The position numbers and the translations under genes are program-made. This document shows positions 24,091 to 34,474 of a stretch of DNA of 52,611 nucleotides, piece after piece. Location of the stretch: NCBI GenBank assembly GCA_021819125.1, contig JAKARW010000005.1:1-52611 (forward strand), in the 5' to 3' direction. Position 1 is the first letter of the stretch, and each line of letters begins with the position of its first letter. The stretch comes from Pseudomonadota bacterium. Lineage in GTDB: Bacteria; Pseudomonadota; Gammaproteobacteria; Acidiferrobacterales; Acidiferrobacteraceae. A model generated the notes under the pieces. That model ran no database searches. It saw only the letters and a list, made by a program, of their open reading frames with translations, and was not told the DNA's origin.

Positions 24091-26752
24091 AGTGGGCCTC
24101 GTCCCAGTTTTTCCCCACGCCACATTCGGCGATGAGCGGTACGGAAAGGCTCGCCACCTGCTCCATACGCGCCACCACGGCCTCTTTCAGGACGGGGATC
24201 TCCGCTTCGGGGGCCTCGAAGACGAGCTCGTCATGGACCTGCATGATCATGCGCGCCTTAAGCCCCGTTTCGGTGAGGTAGGTGTCCACCGCCAGCATCG
24301 CCATCTTGATGAGGTCGGCCGCGGTACCCTGGAGGGGCGCATTGATGGCGGTGCGCTCGGCATATTGCCGGCGCGCGGTATGGCTTGCCTTGATGTCCGG
24401 GATATAGAGCCGACGACCAAACAGGGTCTCCACATAGCCCTGACGGCGGGCCGTGGCGCGCATGTCTTCCATATACTGATGGACCCCCGGATACCGCCGG
24501 AAATAAAGATCGCAGTAGTCCTGGGCGCGTCCCTGGTCGATGCGCAGCTGGCGGGCAAGCCCGAACGCCGACATCCCGTACATGAGCCCGAAATTGATCG
24601 CCTTGGCCGCCCGCCGCTGATCGTCTGTGACCGTCTCCAGCGTCATGCCAAAGACCTCGGCGGCGGTGGCGCGGTGCACGTCCCGCCCCTCCCGGAAGGC
24701 GCGCACCAGGCCCGGATCCTGGGACAGATGAGCCATGAGACGCAGCTCGATCTGGGAATAATCGGCCGACAGGATGCATTGGCCGGGACCGGCCACGAAC
24801 GCCTGGCGGATGCGTCGGCCCTCCTCGGTGCGCACCGGGATGTTCTGGAGATTCGGGTCGCTCGAGGACAACCGGCCGGTGGCGGCCACCGCCTGATGGT
24901 AGGTCGTATGGATGCGCCCCGTGCGCGGGTTGACCATCGACGGCAGCTTGTCGGTGTAGGTGCTCTTCAGTTTACCGACCGCGCGATAATCGAGGATGAG
25001 CCGCGGGAGGGGATAGTCGAGGGCGAGCTCGGCGAGCACCTCCTCGGCCGTCGACGGCTGCCCCTTGGGCGTGCGTTTTTTGATGGGAAGCTTTTGTTCG
25101 GTAAAGAGAATGTCTTGGATCTGGGACGGCGAATTGAGATTGAACACGCGGCCTGCGAAATCGTGCGCCCGATTTTCGAGGGTGGCGAGCTTGAGCCCGA
25201 GCTCGGCGCTTTGCTTTTTCAGCATGGCGGTATCGACAGGCACACCGGCGGCCTCGATACGCGCGAGCACCGGGCTCAAAGGCCGCTCTATCGTCTCGTA
25301 GACATGCGACAACCTGGGTTGCGCAGAAAGCCGCCCGCGGAGCTCGGCATGCAAGGCAAGGAGCGTGGCGGCGGTGTCGCCGGCCGCCACCGAGAGCTCC
25401 TCGGGGGCGGCCGCCGAGAGCTCTCGGCGCGCCCGGCCTTCGCCTTGCAGCGTCGTCCGGGTCACGATCGGGCGGCTCAAATATTTGAGGGCCAGGGTGG
25501 CCAGATCATGACTGGGCGCCCCGCTATCCAGGACGTAAGAAGCCAACATGACATCGTCCCACGAGCCGGCAAAGCCGCCGATGGCAGCTGCCATGAGGAA
25601 CCGTAGCAAGCGCTTAGCGTCGTGGACCACGAGCGGTGGCGCGCCGCTTTCGAAAAGCGGGCGCAAGGCGGCAAGCCATTCCCCGGCGGCGGGGTCGTCC
25701 AGGAGGGCATCCGCCGCCGGGATCATCCACGCGCCTTCGACCGTTCCCACGACCACCGCCACGATGCGTCCGCCATCATCCCACAGGTCGAGGGCCACGA
25801 GCGGGGCCGCTCGCCAGACCATGGCCTGAGCGCGCATGGCCTCGGGATCGGTCAGGGTCACGGCGGTGGTCGAGACGCCCCGCGCGTCGGCACCGAGCTC
25901 GGAAAGCCAGCTTTTGAACTCCAGTTCGCCATATAATTGCCGGAGCGTGTCCCGGTCCGGGGGTCGCGGCGCGAGGTCGGCCAGCGTGACCGGCAAGGGC
26001 ACGTCGCAGCGGATGGTGACAAGCTCACGCGCCAACCTAAGCTGCGATCGGCTCGCGCGCAAGGCCTCCCCCAACCGCCCAGGGATATCATCGGCATGCG
26101 CCATGAGGCCATCGAGCGAGCCATAGGTCTCGATCCAACGCGCCGCGGTCTTCGGCCCGGCGCCGGTCACGCCGGGGACGTTGTCGACCTTGTCGCCGAC
26201 GATCGCGAGGTAATCGGATATGCGTTCGGGTGGCACGCCAAAGCGGGCGATGACGCCCTCGCGGTCCAGCGCCTGATCGGTCATGGTGTTGATCAGGGTC
26301 ACGTCCGCGGTCACGAGCTGCGCCATGTCTTTGTCGCCCGTGGAGATCACGACCTTCAGGCCCTGGGCGCGACCTTGGGCGGCGAGCGTGCCGATCACAT
26401 CGTCGGCCTCGACGTCCGGCACCATGAGCAGCGGGATGCCAAGCGCGCCGATCAGCGCGTGCAGCCGCGGGATCTGGACTACGAGGTCATCCGGCATGGC
26501 CGTGCGCGTCGCCTTATAATCGGCATACAGGGCGTCGCGAAAGGTGCCGCCGGGGGCATCAAAGACCATGGCGATGAGACCCGGCTTGTAATCCGCGCGC
26601 AACTTGCGCAGCATGTTGACTACGCCGTAGATCGCGCCGGTCGGCTCGCCGCGCGTGTTTCGTAGGTCGGGCATGGCGTGAAACGCCCGGTACAGATAGG
26701 ATGAGCCGTCCACCAACAGCAAGAGTTGTTCAGGATTCCCGCTTGGTATCAT
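24089..26752 (-). CDS. polA: DNA polymerase I
   Basis: Repair and Okazaki-fragment polymerase, 887 residues. The N-terminal 5'-3' nuclease (VDGSSYLYRAFHA, VEADDVIGTLA, STGDKDMAQLV) and C-terminal polymerase (DYSQIELRLMAHLS, KAINFGLMYGMSAFGLA, QVHDELVFEAPE) domains look intact. The central 3'-5' exonuclease-like domain is degenerate. Where E. coli has FDTETD the sequence reads LDLWDD (about 320-326), the KYDRG segment is HDAKRLL, and the YAAEDAD tyrosine is valine. Proofreading is therefore probably lost, as in Taq-type enzymes. The ATG at 26752 overlaps the start of the divergent LOG gene as CATG. Its stop codon is part of the sRNA promoter. Confidence 0.96.
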   Translation of the reverse strand: MIPSGNPEQLLLLVDGSSYLYRAFHAMPDLRNTRGEPTGAIYGVVNMLRKLRADYKPGLIAMVFDAPGGTFRDALYADYKATRTAMPDDLVVQIPRLHALIGALGIPLLMVPDVEADDVIGTLAAQGRAQGLKVVISTGDKDMAQLVTADVTLINTMTDQALDREGVIARFGVPPERISDYLAIVGDKVDNVPGVTGAGPKTAARWIETYGSLDGLMAHADDIPGRLGEALRASRSQLRLARELVTIRCDVPLPVTLADLAPRPPDRDTLRQLYGELEFKSWLSELGADARGVSTTAVTLTDPEAMRAQAMVWRAAPLVALDLWDDGGRIVAVVVGTVEGAWMIPAADALLDDPAAGEWLAALRPLFESGAPPLVVHDAKRLLRFLMAAAIGGFAGSWDDVMLASYVLDSGAPSHDLATLALKYLSRPIVTRTTLQGEGRARRELSAAAPEELSVAAGDTAATLLALHAELRGRLSAQPRLSHVYETIERPLSPVLARIEAAGVPVDTAMLKKQSAELGLKLATLENRAHDFAGRVFNLNSPSQIQDILFTEQKLPIKKRTPKGQPSTAEEVLAELALDYPLPRLILDYRAVGKLKSTYTDKLPSMVNPRTGRIHTTYHQAVAATGRLSSSDPNLQNIPVRTEEGRRIRQAFVAGPGQCILSADYSQIELRLMAHLSQDPGLVRAFREGRDVHRATAAEVFGMTLETVTDDQRRAAKAINFGLMYGMSAFGLARQLRIDQGRAQDYCDLYFRRYPGVHQYMEDMRATARRQGYVETLFGRRLYIPDIKASHTARRQYAERTAINAPLQGTAADLIKMAMLAVDTYLTETGLKARMIMQVHDELVFEAPEAEIPVLKEAVVARMEQVASLSVPLIAECGVGKNWDEAH

Positions 26753-27503
26753 GACTGCCCCAAAACCTCAAAAACCTCTGATCAAAAAAGCCCCGGCGCC
26801 CAGACACGTCGGCGGACCCGCCCCCGATGGCGACCTGTCGCGGGAGGCTTGGAAGATCTTTCAGATCATGGCGGAATTCGTCGAAGGCTTCGAGGCCTTG
26901 GCGCAGATCCGGCCATCGGTGAGCATCTTCGGTTCGGCCCGCATCGCGCCCGACCACCCCTACTTCACGCTTGCCGAAGACATCGCGCGCAAACTGTCGG
27001 ACGCGGGCTTTAGCGTCGTGAGCGGTGGCGGCCCCGGCATCATGGAAGCGGCCAACAAGGGCGCCTATGCCGGGCCCTCGCCCAGCGTCGGCCTGAACAT
27101 CCGTCTGCCCCACGAACAGGCCGGCAATGCCTACCAGGACATCCGGCTGACCTTTCAGCACTTCTTCGCGCGCAAGGTCATGTTCGTGAAGTATGCCACA
27201 GCCTATGTGGTCATGCCCGGCGGTTTTGGCACCCTGGATGAGATGTTGGAAATCCTGACGCTCATCCAGACCGGCAAGAGCCGGCGCATCCCCATCATCC
27301 TGGTCCACACCCCGTTCTGGACGGGCCTCACGGAGTGGTTCCGCACGGTCCTGTTGCATGAGGGCGTGATCAGCGAGACCGATCTCGACCTTTTTGTCGT
27401 GCTCGACAAACCCGAAGATGTCATCGACGCCATATTCCGCTATTACGAATTGAGCGGTTTTGAGCCCTCCGAAGAGGAAAAGGAGATCCAGCTCAACCTC
27501 TGA
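26751..27503 (+). CDS. LOG family protein (TIGR00730, lysine decarboxylase-like fold)
   Basis: A 250-residue Rossmann-fold protein with VSGGGPGIMEAANKGA and VVMPGGFGTLDEMLE, the nucleotide-binding and PGGxGTxxE motifs of LOG/YgdH-type proteins, which act as cytokinin- or nucleotide-5'-monophosphate phosphoribohydrolases. The N-terminal EAWKIFQIMAEFVEGFEALA places it in the longer bacterial subgroup. The only usable start before the conserved part is ATG 26751, which overlaps the divergent polA start by two bases and has a weak ribosome-binding site. It is followed by thrB after 20 bases. The in vivo substrate is not evident. Confidence 0.88.
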   Translation: MTAPKPQKPLIKKAPAPRHVGGPAPDGDLSREAWKIFQIMAEFVEGFEALAQIRPSVSIFGSARIAPDHPYFTLAEDIARKLSDAGFSVVSGGGPGIMEAANKGAYAGPSPSVGLNIRLPHEQAGNAYQDIRLTFQHFFARKVMFVKYATAYVVMPGGFGTLDEMLEILTLIQTGKSRRIPIILVHTPFWTGLTEWFRTVLLHEGVISETDLDLFVVLDKPEDVIDAIFRYYELSGFEPSEEEKEIQLNL

Positions 27504-27523
27504 CGAGGAGGGCCTGGTTTCGT

Positions 27524-28489
27524 ATGTCGGTCTTTACGCGCATCGAAGAAGCGGAGCTCGCCGCATTCCTGGCGGGTTATCCGGTGGGCGCCCTGCGATC
27601 CTTTGCCGGGATCGAAAGCGGCATCGAGAATACCAACTATTTCGTGTCCACGGCGGAAGGTGAGTACGTACTGACGCTATTTGAGCGAGTCGATCCGGCC
27701 GACCTGCCGTTTTTTCTCAATCTGACGGCGTTTTTGGCGGAACACGCCATCCCCTGTGCCCACCCCGTGCGGGGCATGGATGGCGAGTATGTCGGCATGC
27801 TTCATGGCAAGGAGGCGGCGCTCGTCATGCGCCTCTACGGGCGATCGGTGGTCGCCCCGTCGGCGGCGCAGTGTTCGGTCATAGGCGAGGCCCTGGCGCA
27901 ACTCCATGTGGCGGGTGCGGCGTTTGCGTTCGGCGAGGACCGCCCGAATCCGCGAGGCCCCCGCTGGTGGAAAGCGGCGGCCGAGCGGCTGGCGGGTCAT
28001 CTTGGGGCCGAGGACGCCGATATCTTGACCGAGGAACTGCGCTTCCAGGGGCTCTATCGCTTCGCGGATCTGCCGCGCGGCATCATCCATGCCGATCTCT
28101 TCCGGGATAACGCATTGTTCGACGGCGACCGCCTCACCGGCATCATCGACTTCTACTACGCGTGCACCGATACCTGGCTCTATGACCTGGCTATTACCGT
28201 AAACGACTGGGCGAGCGAAGAGGATGGGCGGCTTGACTTTCGACGCGCCCAGGCGCTGGTCGCGGCCTACCAGCGGATTCGCCCGCTGACCAGTATCGAG
28301 CGCGGGGCATGGCCGGTCCTGCTGCGCGCCGCGGCCCTGCGCTTTTGGCTCTCGCGCCTGACCGATCTCCACTTCCCAAGGGCTGGCGAACTGACGCACA
28401 CTAAGGACCCGCTTGTCTTTCGGCGGATATTGACGGCGCGCAGGCGCGAGACGCCGCGCGTGCGCAGCCTCTGGGCGGGGCTAGGTTAG
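27524..28489 (+). CDS. thrB: Homoserine kinase (ThrB, aminoglycoside-phosphotransferase fold)
   Basis: Phosphorylates homoserine in threonine synthesis. The 321-residue protein is of the APH-fold type (TIGR00938) used by many beta- and gammaproteobacteria: MSVFTRIEEAELAAFL, GIESGIENTNYFV, and VLTLFERVDPADLPFFLNL are characteristic. The catalytic loop is GIIHADLFRDNALF, and the Mg-binding motif is GIIDFYYAC. A GAGGAGGG site precedes the ATG. It lies just downstream of the LOG gene. A membrane-protein gene follows after 38 bases. Confidence 0.93.
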   Translation: MSVFTRIEEAELAAFLAGYPVGALRSFAGIESGIENTNYFVSTAEGEYVLTLFERVDPADLPFFLNLTAFLAEHAIPCAHPVRGMDGEYVGMLHGKEAALVMRLYGRSVVAPSAAQCSVIGEALAQLHVAGAAFAFGEDRPNPRGPRWWKAAAERLAGHLGAEDADILTEELRFQGLYRFADLPRGIIHADLFRDNALFDGDRLTGIIDFYYACTDTWLYDLAITVNDWASEEDGRLDFRRAQALVAAYQRIRPLTSIERGAWPVLLRAAALRFWLSRLTDLHFPRAGELTHTKDPLVFRRILTARRRETPRVRSLWAGLG

Positions 28490-28527
28490 CCGCGCGGGCG
28501 TAATCTTCTAGGATTAAGGGGTTTGCC

Positions 28528-29253
28528 ATGGACAAGGATCTGTCGCAGGCACGGGCATGGATCATGGGCGCCTACGCCCTCACGGCCGCGGATCTCGTAT
28601 TATGGGCGGGCATAACCGCGGCCTACCTCGCAATGGCCGCCGCGGTCTCGGATCTGCCGCTTGCGGGCGGCGTGTTGCTGATCTTTCTCACCCCGATCGT
28701 CGTCGCAGGCGTCCTGCGCGAGGCGGCGCATCCGCGCGCGGCCGGTGGCGGTTATGCGCGGCGCGCCCGCCAGATCTTCGTGGGGGTCTTGCGCGACCCC
28801 GATCTCGCGCTACCGGTCATGAGTGTCGCCACGATCCTGTTGGGGGCCTGGGTCTTCTTGACGGTGGTGGCCATGGTCCTGGGTGTCGACGCGGCCTCCC
28901 TTGAGTCGATGTTCGCGCACCGCGACCTCTTGGCCCGCGTCTTTACCGGGGTCCTGCTCGCCATTTTCTGGGGCCTGGAGGCGGCGCTGATCATGACCGC
29001 GCTCTATGTGCTTGCGGCGACCGTGCTCGGCGCCAGCCGCCCCCTGGACGCCCTCGAGCAGACCTTCGCGCTATGGCGTCGGCAACCGCTCACGATCGCG
29101 GGTCTCGGGGCCGCGTTCGTGCTGCCGCTCATCCTCGCTTCCTATTTTGGGCCGTGGATCCATATCCTCGCGGCGTTCGTCATCTTCGTACCCCTTACGC
29201 TCGCGGTCTATCTGAGCCATGAGTCGCGGCAAACCAGCAAGCCCCGTTCATGA
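28528..29253 (+). CDS. Multi-pass membrane protein (BPSS1780-like)
   Basis: A 241-residue hydrophobic protein with about six membrane helices, beginning MDKDLSQARAWIMGAYAL and including LAGGVLLIFLTPIVVAGVL, a polar loop rich in arginine (GGGYARRARQIFVGVLRDP) and a C-terminal helix IHILAAFVIFVPLTLAVYLS. It resembles the BPSS1780 membrane family of beta- and gammaproteobacteria, whose role is unknown. AAGGGG precedes the ATG by six bases. It may be transcribed with thrB. It converges with the GGDEF gene, leaving 14 bases. Confidence 0.65.
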   Translation: MDKDLSQARAWIMGAYALTAADLVLWAGITAAYLAMAAAVSDLPLAGGVLLIFLTPIVVAGVLREAAHPRAAGGGYARRARQIFVGVLRDPDLALPVMSVATILLGAWVFLTVVAMVLGVDAASLESMFAHRDLLARVFTGVLLAIFWGLEAALIMTALYVLAATVLGASRPLDALEQTFALWRRQPLTIAGLGAAFVLPLILASYFGPWIHILAAFVIFVPLTLAVYLSHESRQTSKPRS

Positions 29254-29267
29254 GGCGCCCTTGGGCT

Positions 29268-30011
29268 TTAAGGCGCCGACGTGAAGGCATACACTTGGTT
29301 GCCGCCGGCCTTTTGCGCCCTGTACAAGGCCTCGTGGGCGTTCGCCAAAAACCGCTCCAGATCCTGGCCACGCCCGAACTCGGCGATGCCGCCGCTCACG
29401 GTCACCGCCGCCTTCTCTCCCTTGACGGTCAGCGGGGCACCGGCCACGGCCTCGCGTAGCCGTTCGGCGACGAGCATGGCCTGCGCGGTGCGGGTCTGCG
29501 GCAAGACCACAAGGAATTCCCATCCCTCATAGCGGCCCAAGCGATCGGGAAGCCGCAAGACCTCGCTTAAGGCGGCAGACACCGTCTCGAGCACCGGCGC
29601 CTCGGCCTCGGACCCTCGATGCTCGACCAGGGCTTGCGCGCCATCGATGCCGAGACTGACAAGCGACAGGGGTGTGCCGTAACGCTGGGATTGAGCCATG
29701 GCCTCGATCAGGCTCGAGGTGATGCCGCGCCGGTTCAATGTCCGCGTGATATCGTCGACCAGGCCCGTCGGGGCCGCCAGGGAGTCCGAAGCCGCCGGGC
29801 GCCTGACGTTCATGATGCGCGAGGCGAGCACATAGACGGCGATGGCAAGCCCCGCCGCCTGTAACAGCGCGAACACCGGCCATAATGCCGGCCAGGCGAG
29901 ACTCAGGGCAATGGCGGCGACGCCCGTCACCAAAACCAATGCGCCGGTGACGATTACGAACGGTTTACGTCGCAACCCACCTTGCTTTGTCAGAAAAAAC
30001 AATGGGTTCAC
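29268..30011 (-). CDS. Membrane GGDEF-domain protein with degenerate active site
   Basis: About 247 residues. Two hydrophobic segments (VIVTGALVLVTGVAAIALSL and VFALLQAAGLAIAVYVLA) anchor it. A GGDEF domain follows: TRTLNRRGITSSLIEAMAQ, SLVSLGIDGAQALV, then RYEGWEFLVVLP where the signature should be, and AEFGRGQDLERFLANAHEAL YRAQ-type ending. The signature GG(D/E)EF reads EGWEF, so two of five residues are changed and cyclic-di-GMP synthesis is unlikely. The start is uncertain: the track uses TTG at 30029, but GTG 30011 has GGGA upstream. It may be a regulator by binding or interaction. Confidence 0.75.
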   Translation of the reverse strand: MNPLFFLTKQGGLRRKPFVIVTGALVLVTGVAAIALSLAWPALWPVFALLQAAGLAIAVYVLASRIMNVRRPAASDSLAAPTGLVDDITRTLNRRGITSSLIEAMAQSQRYGTPLSLVSLGIDGAQALVEHRGSEAEAPVLETVSAALSEVLRLPDRLGRYEGWEFLVVLPQTRTAQAMLVAERLREAVAGAPLTVKGEKAAVTVSGGIAEFGRGQDLERFLANAHEALYRAQKAGGNQVYAFTSAP

Positions 30012-30081
30012 GATCCATCCCGAGATCAAAGGTGTGTGTCAGGAACTATAGGCGTCCGCAAAGCCGCTTTCCAATCCGCCC

Positions 30082-32211
<2,130 letters not shown>

Positions 32212-32335
32212 GGCGCGAGTGTAACCCGCGGGCCAAGCGCGGGGAACCGCGACGCGCGGCCTCCTCGACCTTGCGCATTGCAATGCCGGCGCAAGTGGTG
32301 TCAACTAGCGGGGTTATATATTTTTTGGACCCATC
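32212..32335. promoter_or_regulatory. Divergent spacer between uvrD and the PspA operon
   Basis: The 124 bases include an inverted repeat TTGCGC (32271-32276) and GCGCAA (32289-32294) flanking the palindrome ATTGCAAT, which could be an operator. GTTATATATT before the ATG at 32336 offers a good -10, but no matching -35 at proper spacing was seen. No sigma-54 GG-N10-GC element, typical of E. coli pspA, is visible. Confidence 0.35.
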
Positions 32336-32722
32336 ATGGACGAGATCCGCGATTTCGATCTCCATGCCGCCTGGATTCGCCGGGCGCAAAGCGATCTGCA
32401 TGCCTTCCTCGAGGCCCTCGCCGTGCGTCTCGAGGGCGCGCTCCCCGGACACGTAGAGGTGGAGCGTAAACGCAACGGCCTTTTGAGCGGGACCCGGCAT
32501 GTCACCGCGATCACCATTCGGGCCGACGGCAGCCGCTACCTTCTGGACGCCCATGGCCACGATATTCAGGCAAGCCGTCAGCATGAGGTGCGCGGCGTGG
32601 TACTGAAGACCGAATCACTGCCGCTCGACCGCTGGCTGCAAGACCTCGAAGACGAACTGCGGCGACTTTCGGGGACCCTGGAAGGCGCGCGCGGAATCCT
32701 GCAAGACTTTCTGACCTCGTAG
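32336..32722 (+). CDS. Hypothetical protein, first gene of the PspA operon
   Basis: A 128-residue soluble protein with no signal peptide. The N-terminal half is helical (DFDLHAAWIRRAQSDLHAFLEALAVRLEG), followed by a beta-like part (HVEVERKRNGLLSGTRHVTAITIRADGSRYLLD) and a final coiled helix (LDRWLQDLEDELRRLSGTLEGARGILQDFL). I do not recognise the family. Its place ten bases before the first YbjQ gene, with PspA last, suggests a role in the same membrane-related cassette. It diverges from uvrD. The ribosome-binding site is poor. Confidence 0.65.
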   Translation: MDEIRDFDLHAAWIRRAQSDLHAFLEALAVRLEGALPGHVEVERKRNGLLSGTRHVTAITIRADGSRYLLDAHGHDIQASRQHEVRGVVLKTESLPLDRWLQDLEDELRRLSGTLEGARGILQDFLTS

Positions 32723-32732
32723 AGGAGGCGCC

Positions 32733-33632
32733 ATGTCGCTATTCGGTCCGCCCGGCAGTCGCGCCCAAGATGACGCGGGATCGCTTGCCCGGCAGACGGC
32801 CTGGAACGAGGCCCTTACACGCGGCACGGTACCGGCCTTCGTCAAGGAACGGCTCGCCGAGACCATGAGCGGCAAGCGGCCGTGGGTCACCACCGCCTCA
32901 CCCGCGGGTCTCCTCGCGCAACGCTCGCACGGCATCCGCCCGCTTGGGCTCGTCTCGGGCAACTGCTGGTTTCAGTTCGGCTACTCCTGGACTCGCGGCC
33001 ATTACGAAGGCTGGCATACGGCGCTTGACCGCCTGCGTCTGGAGGCCGGGCTCATGGGAGCAAACGCGGTCGTCGACGTGACTTTGCGCGTGCGGCGCAT
33101 GCCGGGAACCGAGAACGAAGGCCACATGGACTACGGCGTGGTCGGCACGGCGGTGCGCCTGGATGGCCTGCGCGAGTCGGCCAATCCGGCGGTCGCCACG
33201 GTCTCCGCGCTCGAGTTCGCGCGCCTGCTCGAATCCGGGGTCGTGCCCGTAGGTCTTGCCATCGGCGCGCATTACGATTGGTTCGTGGCGGACGGCTACC
33301 AGGCGGCGAACATGGCGTCCTTCTGGAACCAGGAGATCGCGCCGCTCTCGAGCTTCCTCACGCGTGTGCGCCGCCAGGCCTTGCAGGAGTTGCGCGATGA
33401 TGGCGTGCGTCTGGGCTCGGGCGTGCTCGCCCATACCCAGCATACCGAGCTCTATCGCGTCGAGCCCGACGAGAGCAACCCCTATCCACGCTTCCTCGCG
33501 CGCTATATCGCGCTCGGCACCGCCATCCTCCACGATAGCCGCACGCGGCGCCCGTTGGGGCTGCGACTGGTAACGAGCGTGCGCGATCCCCGGCTGCTGG
33601 CCGCCACCGATACCGTAAGGGAGGTTTTGTAA
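32733..33632 (+). CDS. Double YbjQ (DUF74)-like protein, copy 1
   Basis: A 299-residue cytoplasmic protein with two YbjQ/DUF74-like units. The first contains RPLGLVSGNCWFQFGY and LRLEAGLMGANAVVDVTLRVRRM, with a final VVGTAVRL; the second contains PVGLAIGAHYDWFVADGY, RRQALQELRDDGVRLGSGVL and IALGTAILHD. DUF74 units usually read LGxVxGxxV...A..EA..LGADAVVGV.......GTAV. Family members form pentamers and were once called heavy-metal binders, but the function is unsettled. GAGGAGG precedes the ATG. The next gene follows after two bases, and both genes look like products of one duplication. Confidence 0.7.
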   Translation: MSLFGPPGSRAQDDAGSLARQTAWNEALTRGTVPAFVKERLAETMSGKRPWVTTASPAGLLAQRSHGIRPLGLVSGNCWFQFGYSWTRGHYEGWHTALDRLRLEAGLMGANAVVDVTLRVRRMPGTENEGHMDYGVVGTAVRLDGLRESANPAVATVSALEFARLLESGVVPVGLAIGAHYDWFVADGYQAANMASFWNQEIAPLSSFLTRVRRQALQELRDDGVRLGSGVLAHTQHTELYRVEPDESNPYPRFLARYIALGTAILHDSRTRRPLGLRLVTSVRDPRLLAATDTVREVL

Positions 33633-33634
33633 CA

Positions 33635-34459
33635 ATGAGCGATACAGTCCCCGATCTGCCGCAACACGCGCGCCAGCGCCTGGAAGGCCTGCGCGACACA
33701 AGCCGCCGGGGCGGCATCTTCACCTCCGACTTCTCGGTCAACGAATTTCTCATGGTGGGCGAGGCCGGTTTTGAACCGCTTGGCTTGGTGGTGGGCTCCT
33801 GCATCTACCATACCGGCATCCAGTACGCGGGCTGGGCCAAGAACCAGGAGATGGCGGTCTTGTCGCAGGCCATGTACGAAGCCCGGGAGCTCGCCATGAC
33901 GCGCATGGAGCAAGAGGCGCAGTCGTTGTCGGCGGATGGCGTGGTCGGCGTGCGCCTCGAGGTCAAGCGCATGGACTGGGACAAGGATATCCTCGAGTTT
34001 CTCGCCATCGGCACGGCCATCGCGCACAGCAAGGGCCACCCGGGCTTCAAGGGCCCCTCGGGCAAGCCCTTCACATCCGACCTCTCCGGCCAGGATCTTT
34101 GGATGTTGCTGCAATCCGGCTACCGGCCGCTCGCCCTGGTCATGGGCTCTTGCGTGTACCACGTGGCCCACCAGGGCATGCTGCAATCGCTGGGCAATGT
34201 CGGCCGCAACGTCGAGATGCCGCTCTTCACCCAGGCCATGTACGACGCCCGCGAGCTCGCCATGGAGCGCATGCAGCAGGAGGCCAAGGAGGCCGGCGCC
34301 GAGGGCGTGGTCGCAGTCCAGCTCCATGAGGGCTCGCACAACTGGCAGCCGCACGTGATCGAGTTCTTCGCCATTGGCACGGCGGTCAAGCCGATAGAGG
34401 ACGCGGCCGTCATCCCGGAACGACTGATCCCGCAGATTGTCATACCGGTAAACGATTAG
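33635..34459 (+). CDS. Double YbjQ (DUF74)-like protein, copy 2
   Basis: A 274-residue protein with two better preserved YbjQ-like repeats: EPLGLVVGSCIYHTGIQYAGW with MEQEAQSLSADGVVGVRLEV and FLAIGTAI; then RPLALVMGSCVYHVAHQGM with MQQEAKEAGAEGVVAVQLHE and FFAIGTAV. An N-terminal segment (DFSVNEFLMVGEAGF) and LSGQDLWMLLQSGY begin each repeat. It is nearly contiguous with copy 1 and 15 bases before pspA, so the operon carries four DUF74 units. No membrane segment was seen. The repeat structure is visible; the function is not. Confidence 0.78.
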   Translation: MSDTVPDLPQHARQRLEGLRDTSRRGGIFTSDFSVNEFLMVGEAGFEPLGLVVGSCIYHTGIQYAGWAKNQEMAVLSQAMYEARELAMTRMEQEAQSLSADGVVGVRLEVKRMDWDKDILEFLAIGTAIAHSKGHPGFKGPSGKPFTSDLSGQDLWMLLQSGYRPLALVMGSCVYHVAHQGMLQSLGNVGRNVEMPLFTQAMYDARELAMERMQQEAKEAGAEGVVAVQLHEGSHNWQPHVIEFFAIGTAVKPIEDAAVIPERLIPQIVIPVND

Positions 34460-34474
34460 GTAGGGAGGTTTCCC

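Noticed and set aside
24092-25606. 504-residue plus-strand ORF opposite polA
   Set aside because: It mirrors polA codons in a GC-rich genome and shows no domain motif; polA itself is certain.
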